A program made the translations under genes and the position numbers. This document shows positions 40,101 through 52,100 of a DNA stretch of 64,000 nt, one piece after another. The DNA is from Polyodon spathula (lineage: Eukaryota; Chordata; Actinopteri; Acipenseriformes; Polyodontidae). The notes under the pieces were generated by a model. It worked only from the letters and a program-made list of their open reading frames with translations, was not told the DNA's origin and did no database searches. The stretch lies in NCBI RefSeq assembly GCF_017654505.1, contig NC_054547.1, positions 28,169,475 through 28,233,474 of the forward strand, given 5' to 3'. Within the stretch, counting starts at the first letter, position 1; the number at the start of each line of letters is the position of its first letter.

Positions 40101-43100
40101 GCCAGCTGGGACAGGCTTGCTGGGGCTCCTGACCACAGCAGGCAGGAGAGTAGGGGGGAGAGGAGGAGGAGGAGGGGGAGGAGGAGGATGGGGAGGAGAA
40201 AGAGGAGGAGGTGGGGAGCTGTTGATGTAGGAGGGGTCCGAGGAGGATCTGATCACAGAGGTGTTGCCTGAGGTGTTCACACACGGAAGTCCAGGCAGAC
40301 CTGGGAGGAAGAGAAAGAGAGGGAAGGGAGTCACTCAGCTGTTCATTAGGAAAGATAAAGAGAAATCAGCATGCTTACTGATTCAACGGATCCTAAATGA
40401 CCCAGGGGCATCCACACTGGGAATACATAGAATATGATTTCAATTGTCTCACTTGTAATGACTATAAGGTTAGGATTCAGTATGCAGTAAAATTGTGTTT
40501 AAAGTTAAGATTAGGTTTAAGCAAAACCTTCTGCCATTCACTTTCAATAACAATTCAAATCCTGTTATAGGTACAGTTTGGATAAATATCTCACTGACCA
40601 CATCAAAGTATGATAAAGAGCTACTTGAGGCACTCCGTAGTTAAAGAGATTATTAATTAAAGAGATTACTAATATTTTATTTTTTACTTATTTAATACCC
40701 TATTATGGCCAGTTGTTCCCTATGATTATCCATCATTGTTTCTGTTTACATCATGATTTGCCATTGCCTATTAACTATACTTGAAGGACAATCTTGCTAA
40801 AAGTTAATCTGACTACTCTGACTGTGAGGAAGTGAGGCATCCATGTTGCACCAACGCCCACAGATGCAGCACTGTGCACTGAAGCCTGTAGAACGCAAAT
40901 CTGCTTCCCCACCTCACATCCTCATAATCAGCCCAGTATTATCAGAACCAAGCCCTCGACTGGCTTCCATTTCCTTATACCTGTTGACATGTCTTGCTGA
41001 GTGGAGCTCTCCTCGCAGTCCCTGACTTGACCAGCAGGGGGTGACAGAGCAGGAGGTGTTGGAGTTCTGTTCCCAGGCAGACACTCCTCCCTGTCTTCTC
41101 TCATCTCCTCTTCACACATCCCCTCCACCTGGTAGACCTGCTTAACCCGACCCCCCCCACCACCACCACCACACAGGGAGTGAGAGTAGCCACAAATCAG
41201 TGCCCAGAAACATAATCAAACAGCAAGAAACACACACGTCCATTTTAAACGTCATGGAATAATCTCACCTCTCTTGCACTTCTACTGTGTTTGAAAAGAA
41301 GCAAATATATTGTAATAAAAAATATATAAATCCGCACTGAGAGCTATCAGTTTGTATGCCATACTTTCAGGTAATCTGATATGCATTTACTTCTTGGGTC
41401 ATTTTACCTCAGCAATGTCTTCAGATACTGGCTGCAAAGCATGTCAGTCAACTGAGGAAGCAGCTGGTTGGTTAATCACTGAAGAAAAGGCGTTGAAAAT
41501 GTACTCTCCTACCTGAAAGTAAGGCCTTCAAACAGAGCTGGTGTAGTACAGATATATACATGTGTCTTTGAAAACATGTAAGACACAAATTATGTATGGA
41601 ATTATTTCATTAGTAAGAACCTCTTTAAGATCTTTTTACAGGAGATGACAGGACAAACAAAACCTTCACAAAAACTTAAATAGTGTTTCTATCCAATACA
41701 AAAATGAAATGCCCTGAAGGTCTTACCACTGGAACCTCCATGGGGGTGGGATGCTGCACTTGCAGGTTAATGGCTACGGTCTGGGGAGGGGGCAGCCCCT
41801 GGTAGGGCATTTGGACCAAGGCATCGACTGCCGGCAGCTCCTCCTCTGACACAAGCATCTGCCCAGGGGGCAGAATCTCCGAGGCCTGAACAGACTGCAA
41901 GGGGAGTGGCTGTAGCTGGGCAGGGGGAGAGTGGGAGAGCTGAGGTGGAGGGGAAGGCGGTGAGGACACGGGGCCTAGGGAGGCCTGAGGGGCAGGAGGC
42001 TGCTGCTGATGTGGTGGCTGGGGAGGGAAGTTGATGGATGGTGAAATAAGAGTGGTGTAAGGAAGGGGGCCAATGTGAGCTATCGGGGAAGTCACAGGAG
42101 GAAGGTGGGGCTGTATTACCTGGGCAGTACTTAGAATGGGTGACTGGGCAGGGCCTAACTGCAAGGGAGTAGAGACCAGAGCATGAGGCTGTGATTGGAT
42201 AAGTGCCTGGGGCTGAATGACTGTGGTAGGGGATTGGCTGGTGGGGGACTGAGTAGGTGGAGGTGAAACCACGACTGTTTGCTGCTGCACAGCCTGCAAT
42301 TGGCCAGGGGATGAGGTCAGGGGCAGGGCAGTGGCTGTGATGGGAGTGCAGTGCTGCGATTCAATGGAGACTGTAGTGGGGGGAGGGACCTGGGTCTGGA
42401 TTGCCAGGGAGAGAGGCGAAGTCTCTTGACGAGAGACCTGGAGTGCGATTGGCTGAACTTGCCGCTGGGGGGGTGGTGGCTGCTGTTGGATGATTAGCTG
42501 GTGGGTTGGACCTTTCTGTGGTTGAGCAGCGTGAATATGCTGGTGTTTGATAAGAGGGTATGGGGCTGAAACAGAGACAGAAACACTAGTCATAAAAAAT
42601 TAATTGTCCTACCTATTGTTCATTTAATTTCTCAATATTCAATCTCCAATATTTAGTTCTCATTTTTCTGTAAACTAGCTATTACCTGCGACATAATGAT
42701 GGCAAACACTTTAAAATAGTAAGGGGAATGTAAAAAGGGTAATCACTTTGACATCTGAGTGCACCAGCAGGTGTAAATTACACCATCGCAACTGCTTACG
42801 CCGTCGTTACTACTGCCAACTTAAGCCCAATTTAAAAGTAAATTCCACACCAAAGCACCAAAGCAAAATCATCCCCCGTGTAGTAACGACCGTGTTGCGA
42901 CCAAGGTGCAGCAGAGAACTGAAATCGCCATAGTTTCACGTGTTGGCCTTCGCATTCTATAAGCAAAAATATAAAGAAAAAAAAACTTTACAGCTCACGA
43001 AATACACACACTGTTGTCTCTATAGAAAGAGAACAAGGACATTCTTAATTCTAAGCTTAACACAACAGTAATATTTAGTCAAAAGACGACAGCATTCCTT

Positions 43101-46100
43101 TGGCTCATATATTGAAGGTCATCCCATATTTCATCTATAAGATGAAGGAGGTTTTGCCTTGGTAATCGATAGCGCTGATAGAGCTCAAAATCATCACTAT
43201 CCAATGAATGAAGTCTGTCCCGTCTGATTCTTTCGCGACGCACTGCACGGCGGTACTGTAAGTCATCAAACCAATGTACTACTCCACCCATCTTTGGCTT
43301 TTGCTAAACTAAATGTTATTTTACAATATTCAAAACTGATTTGATTTTAAATTGATCTTTCTGCCTATCCCCTATGTTATTTGACTGTCTATGCCAGCCT
43401 TACACCTACCCCCTAGCAGACGTACAGTTACGACACCTTTATGACCTGAATAAGTCTTACGTTTGCTTGGTCCACTCCGCAAAAAAATTGCGCCGTTGTA
43501 ACACTTACGCCTGTTTGGTGCACTCCACCCCTGAAGCTAATTACTCTTTAATAAATTGAAATGTGTTTTTAAACGTTAGTTTTCCAAGAAAGTTCTAAAC
43601 TGCTTTGTACGTGTCTCACATGTGGCTGCTGTACCTGGTGCTATGAGCTGGTGGGCCCCGGGCTGGCGGGTGTGGGTGGTGGGCTTGGGTTCAGTGATGG
43701 GGTCCTCTCCCTTCTTGTTGCCTTCCAAGAGGGGCTCCGGCTGCTGGTTGGGCTTCAGAGGGCACACGGACATCTTGGGGTGGGCCACTGCCAGAGGCTG
43801 CCCCTGGCTGGTGGCTTTAAGGGGCACACTCTGGGGGGAGGCGAGGGCGCTGGGTTGGTGTGGACGCAGGGTCAAGTTCTGAACCTAAAAGAAATAATGT
43901 CAACAAGCATTGATGACTGACCTCCCTGATTGCATGACTCGCTGGCAAGCCTTTACCAAGTGAGCCACTTGTGAATCCCCTCAACCAGCAAAAGGTGTCT
44001 ATCAGGGAATGATCATCTGTTTTAATAGGGAGCTGCCTTTTCATTTTTTCTTCACATCACCACTGTTTCCGATAAAGCTCCTCCATAACGTGAACTCAAC
44101 TCATTTTCTAATTATGACAGAATCTTGTACTTATAGTAAATGCAGAACCTGTAACTGGTCTGCTGTCCTGTAAAAACATTACTGTGCTGTTTGCTAGGTT
44201 TCACTTTACTAGAACCACAAACCCACAAACCCGCCTGTTGACTTCAAAGCTGTTATTTGAACCCAGGGCTGGCTCACCTGAGTAGCTGGAGTGTGGGAGC
44301 TGGATGTAGCAGAAACTACAGGAATATCTGGCTGGACAGCAGCTACAGTGGCAGTGGGAGTGAGAATGAGCTGTGACACACAAGAGGGAGAGGGGGGAGA
44401 GAAACACAGAAGAGAGCTGGGGAATACAGGCAGGAAAAACAGCTAAAATGGCTAAGCTAATATATTTAAAATGTGTTGAACAAACCCTAAATGTACTTAA
44501 AACTTCTTAAGAATTTCAGAAACTAGATATTTTGTTCATTCCACAACTAATTCTTAGTAACAGAAAGTAATAATATTCTTCTATAATGACAGGTTTGTTT
44601 TTATATAAATGGCAGTCTCTGCTCTTGTGGTTTATACTGCAGGACCACTTGGTGAAATGCCTAAGTATGTACACTCGGTGAATTTTATTAATGATTGGTT
44701 TTCTTAGCTTTATCAATTTTACCCTATTATTTCAGGAAATGTAAGCTATCTTATATTCACCAGTAATTAATGACTATAGCTATACTATTCAGACTGATTC
44801 TTTGCACATCCCCACCAAGGATAAATCGCCACAGTATTAAGATACGTTTACTAGTCTACCAGAACTGACTATGCTTATGTGCAGTAGCACAAACTGTTAT
44901 AAGTGTCATCTTTGGCATTCTGCTTCCTGTCAGGCCTGCAATGCAAAGCACTTTTTTCCATTAGAAATGATCAGCATAAGACTTGCAAGCGGAAGGATAT
45001 GCCAAACTCTGATCTACAGTGTAGCAGCAGCACACACCAAGTAAACATTTATCTTACTCATTTAAAACATTACTTTAGAACATACATTGTGTTTATGGAA
45101 GCCAGAAAAGCAGGCTTGAAATGCTTTAACGTACTGCAAACAGGACAGCAAGGAAATATTCAACTCTGTGTGTAACACACCAACCACCAAAAAACAAATG
45201 TTTTACTTCAATTCAAACTCATTCAAAACCAAACTGAACTTTCTTCATATTTCAACTATTTATTTGTTTATTTTTAAATTAAACTGTCCAATAGTTTCAA
45301 ATGTCCGGAAATAATTGTGACATAATAAGCCATCTGTTTTTATTGCTTGTAAACTAAACCATAAAAACAGGCAAAATAACTGCAAAGATTAGTATATGAT
45401 CATTTAAATTTTAAGTAACTGTCTATGGGGTACATTTTAACAATACATAACCCCACCCCAGCACAAGCCACAGCTAATCAAATGAAACCTTATAAAACCT
45501 TTTCATTTATACTCTACTCCTCAAAGCAGTGGGTTTCAGCAAGATCTTTTTTGAGTGGGGACGCCCTGTATAAAAATACTATGGTAGCGAAATACAAGAA
45601 AAAATTACGTAGTGTGGATAAACTAGCAGTTATCCCAGGACAACAACCACACATCCCGAAAAGTTGTCATCCCTTAATTAACCCGATTTAAAATTCTACA
45701 TTTAATGAACTCCATTTGTATTGGATAATCGGATGTCTTGCTCCAAAATCCAAAATCTGAACACTCCTAAACAGCACCTGATAAAAGAGGACCCAGTACA
45801 ATCTGTGCATTTTGAAAAGCTTGCAGCATGTGTTGTACAGTTTGTGGCGGTGCAGTTTTGTTATAAGCAGCTCTGCGTTTGTGGAAGGCCTCCTTGGTGC
45901 CCCCTCTTACCATCTGAGCACGCAGGTACATCTGAGCCTGGCTGGTGGTCAGGGTGGGGGAGCTGTTTCCCAGGAGCATGGACTGCTGTCCGAGGGCACC
46001 CCCCCCGCCGCTGCCCGCCGCGCTGGAGGTCTGACTCCGGCTGATCAGCTGCGCCACTGGAGACGAGGAGAGATTGATCTGCAGAGACACAACACCGGGA

Positions 46101-49087
46101 CTGTGATACAGCCAGCAGCTCTGCCTGGTGAGCCGGCATGAACGAACCACTTCAATGATGCTGGAAGCAAGGTGGTGCGTTCTGAAGCTCACAGCCAGGT
46201 AACTTGGCTTTCATTTAGTCCAATGCTCTGTCATCTACATTTTCCCCGTTATTTATTTTCTGTTCCATATCCTGTTATGCGTGTACTGTATGGTTCTCTG
46301 TTGCTGTTTGTGGTTAGATTGTTGTTTGCCATGCTTATTAATTATTGATTTTTAAAAGACTACTCAAGGATGTTTTTCTGAAGTGAGGTGGGAAAGCATG
46401 TTAGCGCTGTGCTGTGCATTTAAGCCTGTGTGACACTGACAGTGATATGCAACAAAGTATTTAATTGACTTGTAACAGTATGATCAGTCAGCTAAAAGAC
46501 ATAGCAATTTGCATGCTTATGGTGTCAATATGTGCCAACACTAATGTAAGTGTCTCTTTGATTGGTTGATTAATACATATCTACAAAAATAAAGTGGATC
46601 TGCTTGGCTTATCTGTACCAGTAGAGCAGTGATCCTTGTAAATGTTTCCAACAGTAAAAACACAGCAAAGTGTAATAAAGCATAGAAAAAACATGGTAAA
46701 GCATAGGCATTGTAAAGCCTGAAAGGTATTGTATAAGGGCATGTGGGAATTTTTCCATACTGTGTTTGCACTATAAACTAAATAAACCTTTAATTTTCTT
46801 TGAGAAGACATAAGATTATTTGGGATGTGGATTACTGTATAGTGAGGACCCTAAACCCAAGTGGAACAGCTAGTACATCAATCCACTGCGCCACCGAGCC
46901 CCCAACTTAAGTCGTTAAAGGCAAGAAATGATCTTTCATTTTGTGATCAAAGTCATCACTGCAAGTAACTGTCATCTCGTCTTTCAATTCAGAGGTTAAG
47001 TCTGTTGACGTTTCAAGTGGTAAGCTAGCCAATCACTCTGAACAGATTGCTGTGTACATTTCAAAGCAAGTATAACAAGCGGTGTCCTGTAAACTGTTAA
47101 TACAGTCACTCAGAAGCTCCAAACCGTTTTTTTTTCTTTTACAAGAAAGCAGAACGTGGAACGGTTTAATGATGATACACACACACACACACACACACAC
47201 ACAGCTGCTGACTCAAAACATACTCAAATAACAACCCACACTGTGGTTAACTGACAGTCCCCGATGTATCATCTTAGAATTGCAACTCTCTTGGAAAAAG
47301 ATGTCGAAGTATTCACTCAGAATCTATTTTAACGTAAGCCACTGTATTTACAAATCACTGGACTGCTGGCAACTGTACAGACATCCTTATCAGTAGGCTT
47401 GCTACTATTCAATTTGCATTTTTTTTTGCCAAATCGAAGATTAATATCGACATTTATTTTAGAAAATAATTTACCGGGTTTTTTTTCGATCTTTAATGTT
47501 CCATTCAAGCAGAGAATGGGTGAAATCAACCATTATGCTGTAAAAAAAGCACTGACTTTTTATGCTATTGGAACATCTTATTTGGCGAAACCCCTTTATC
47601 ATATTCAACATGCAACAAAACCATGGTTACCAACATTTTAATTAAAATACTTTTGGTCACAGTGGAGCTATAAATTGTAAAGGTAAAGATCCTACACATT
47701 AAAACACTGACTCAAATAAATCATAGAAAAAGCAGCATATAAAGGTGTATTATACAGACTTTTATAGCTAGATTTACAAGTAAAAATAATATTCACAGAA
47801 CAAAACATTAGACAGTTGAACAGAACTAACTTGCACTTATTATTCAGAGTCTGAGCTCCCCCCCCTCCTGCTTCAGCACAGCTGTACTCAGTCACTGGAA
47901 GGTAAGGCAGGTACGGCCCACTTCGTCCTGCCGCGGAGTCTTCAGACATAGGTCAGGATATTTTGCACAATATTCCTCTTGCGTCCCATTTTCAAATCAA
48001 ACTAGCAACTGTCACTGCATACCTATAGCAAAAGCCTACCTACACCTTAACCTGCTAATTTCAAAACAGGCGCTTTGAATGACAGGCGCTGTAGCTGGCA
48101 AATTAAAGTGCACAGTCGGTGCAGGTCATGATGATTGACAGTCATTTAAGCGAATGAGAGTATTCTAGCACTGCTTCAGTCAACGAAATCTGTCAGAACA
48201 GGGTGAAATGACAGTGACAGTGAAACTACAGTAGTAACGGACCATTGAGATGACTGACAGCGACCCCTAGCCATTCAGAGCATAACGGAGTCGGGACAGA
48301 CAGTAAGTATAAAAACTCCACAAACCAGAGATGATTTCTAAATGATTCTTTTTGGTAAGAAAATCTAAACTAGCGAGTGGTTTTACCAACGTTTATTCTA
48401 TATAAAAGTATTTCAGAATTCGGGAATGTGGGCATTAGACGTTTAACAAGCTTTACCGATTAATATGGAAAAGTAGCAAGCCTACTTATCCGTGTGTTAA
48501 TACAATCACTTTACCAATACAGTAAAACCTCTAAGTGTTTGGATAATCAAATTGCTCTGACAATCAAATTACAACTGTAAAATAGTTTATGACTTCCCCA
48601 ATCAAGAAACATGATTAATCTTTAACAGTAAATTTAAAAACAGCAGTACTACACTTTTCTGTAATTACTACAGATTGAGGTCTGAATACAGCTTTTTCAA
48701 TGACAACAAGGCAGACGTACACTGCTCACAACGAGACATGTGGCCAAGGGGCTGTTCAGATAACAATACAACATGTTTTACAACATGTTTTTCGATTACA
48801 CAGTAAATGTAATTGTTGATGTTTGTTTCAGATTTTCAGGGTTTGGATAATCAAGGTTTTACAGTACAGTCATAATAATAAACGGTTTTCTACATGGAAT
48901 AGAAAACTGTTCACATTTCAAAACTAGAAATGTTAAGAAGTCAGAAGTGAGTTTAGCTTTACCTCAAAATTCATGATTGAATGTATAAGTCTAAAAAAAA
49001 AACAGGTGAGTAAAGAAAGATGCAACGGCACAGGTGATATCATCCATTACTTTAAACACTCAAACCAAATAACATAGATAGATAGAT

Positions 49088-49118
<31 letters not shown>

Positions 49119-49119
49119 G

Positions 49120-49158
<39 letters not shown>

Positions 49159-52100
49159 ATTACTAAAAAGAAACTTTAGGTCTTTACCTTTGTCATCATG
49201 TGATATGTAATATTTACAAACAGAAGTTAAGGGTGATTTCAAATACTGTATTTCATTTATGACTGGCTTTAAAAAAAAAGTCTTTATAAAACAGGAAGCG
49301 CTGTTTTGTAAAATGGCCCTGCAAATATTTCGGGGGTTATATTTTGCAGGAGCACTAGTACAGCAAAAAAAGTTACTTAAAAATATACATACGATCAAGT
49401 GCATCTATAATTGTACCTACCATAATGACCACTTACCCAAAGATCTTCGTCCATTTTGTAATAGGCAGCGAACTTGACAGTTTACAGACTGAGAACGTAT
49501 TTATATTCTGTTCAGAAAGGTCTCTGCTGTCATTTCCTCATGTTGTGTGAAACCCTTGCTGCAGCAGTGTGAAGGGAAATACAAACACATAGCGGCTGAA
49601 GGACTACCCACCGAAGTCTGTGAGACACTTGATTGCTGTGTGACACTCGCAGTGGGGGAAGAGGACTGCCTTCCTCCTGACAGCGTCGCCTGAAAATGAA
49701 ACACACATGACAAGTCAACGCAGCCAAACACAATGATACAAATGTGTGACAGCGTACAAGACTTTGCTAAATATATTAATTACTGTGTCTAAATGTAACG
49801 ACAACGACCACCTATTCAAAAGCGAAAACAATATCAAAAACAAAAATGCCTGAGGCTTTTGATTGAAGTGGCCTCGTCTGCATGTAACCAGCGCTCAGTT
49901 AGTTCTACCTTCTGCCTCACACTGTATTACAACTAATTACTTGTTTCTTCTACAGTTTGACCCTTTTGCTTATTAAGTTTGTAGCGCACCTGCTTTTTTT
50001 TTTAGGTTTTCTTTCCATCTGCAGAGAGAAAGCTGTATAAAAAACTATTCTGAGTGTCACAGCTTCTTATAAGCAGTTTTCACACACTGCCGACCCCAGT
50101 GCCAGGTGCCCCTGTGTTTTTGTAACACTTTCATGCATAAAGGAAGTACATTTTATGCTTTGGTGATAGTAGGGTCTAGGGGCCCTCATCACCCATGTGT
50201 CGAGAGTAGTAAACACAGCTCTTCTGTTGTGTAGCTACAGTCTATTTAAATCAAGCTATGTTATTACAGTTTTTTTTAGTTGGTAAAATCAAGTGTATGA
50301 AACCATTGGCACAATTTTCAAAACTCGTAACACAAAACTCCAAACCTAGTTGCAGAAATCTAATTGTTTCAGAACCCCAAACACTTTTGCATCTGATTAA
50401 CACAATCTAACACGACTTTCACACTGTCTACATTACCTGCTCAGTCAGAAATACATATTTCAAATGTTTAGATCTGTTTTTCAAAATGCTTCACTCTAAT
50501 TGCTATTACCAAGAACGACGTCTCATTATTGACACCCATCCCAATACCACATAAAAGGCTGTGTGGACTGCATGCGGTTTGTGACAAGATGGAGCAAGCT
50601 GCAGAACAAGATGCTAGGCGAGGGTGAGGTCACGGTCGCAGTCGTGGCGGTGGTCGAGGACAGGGACAATGTCAAGGAAGACGAGATGTAGTATGACCAA
50701 AAAGAGCTACCGTGTCGAATGAAATCAGAACAACAGTTGTTGATCATGTCCAACCTAATAGGAAAAGGTCAACAGTAGCCTCTATAATCCAGACGTTCCA
50801 TACAAAGAACCGGTAAGTGTATTGAACATGCATGTGTATCCAGTTTTACAGTACATTTACTGAAAACAGTAGAGTAAACACAGCATGCATACATGCTTTG
50901 TTTCCAGAATTGAAAGAAACAACATGTAGTGTTGGAATTGGCTGTAGTAGAGATGGTCCATGCAAAAAATTATATTCGCCTCACCAAAATTCAGCGATGC
51001 ATTGATGACGACAACAATGTTTTCGAAGGTGTGAACACCATCAGTCTACCTACAATTGCTCATATTCTACAAAGGCACCAAGTAACTGTGAAACAAATTT
51101 ACTAGGTGCCTTTTTGAAAGAAATAATCCGAGGGTGAAGCAACTGTGAGCAGAGTATGTTCAGGCAGGAACACTATATTCATGCCTCATATACTGCAATT
51201 GAAGTGCATACACAGGAACAGTAATGTTCTTCTGATGCTGTAAGCATGTGAGTTTGGTACAGATACTGTAATACTGTGAGTTGATATGGATAAATAAACT
51301 GTGCATCTATTTTCAAAAGTTAATGGACCTGGATGCGAACATCAATTGCACAAATACATTTTTGTTGATGAGGCTGGCTTCAACTTGGCCAAAACACAAA
51401 GACATGGCAGGAATATCATTGGCCAGCGTGCGATAGCTCAAGTCCCTGGGCAGCGTGGTAGCAACATCACCATGTTTGCTGCCATTTCAGACGATGACGT
51501 GGTGGCCCGTAGGCCGTTACTTGGGTCGTACAATTCCACACATCTACTGAATTTTCTAGACGAGCACCACAATAACCTTGTTCAAGCTGATCAGGAGGTC
51601 ACATGTGTCATTGTGTGGGACAATGTTATCTTCCATCGCGCAGCGGTGGTGCGGGAATGGTTCGCAGTACACTAGCAATTCATTGTAATGTACCTGCCAC
51701 CTTACTCGCCTCTGCTTGGAGGTGGAGAGTTTACAATTGCCAACTTTATCAGAATGCCATCCTTCTGCAGGCCATGGATGCTGCATGCAATGACATTACC
51801 CAAGAACAATGTCAGGCATGGATTTGGCATGCAAGAAGGTTTTTTTCCCAGGTGCATGGCAAACAAATTTGTTTTTTGTGATGTCGATGAGAACTTGTGG
51901 CCAAATGTACACGACAGGCGAGATGTACCTGAGTAACCTGGTATGGTTTATATTTAAATAATTCATTTGTATTTATTTCTGTTGCAGATTTTGTCCTCCT
52001 CTTCAATGATGAAAATGTATTTTGACAAATGTATCATGAGTTTATTGTTCTTCAGTTCACTGCAATAATGCTGTTATTTTCTTTTGTTTCAAAGACTAAT

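Noticed and set aside
40047..40334. Arg/Gly-rich and Ser-rich ORFs over the GGA tract
   Set aside because: Other-frame readings of the proline-rich PHC3 exon.
47692..47949. Minus ORF starting MSEDSAAGRSG as a PHC3 exon
   Set aside because: Does not resemble any PHC3 segment and has no good donor; the flanking PHC3 exons join in phase without it. Kept only as part of an unexplained block.
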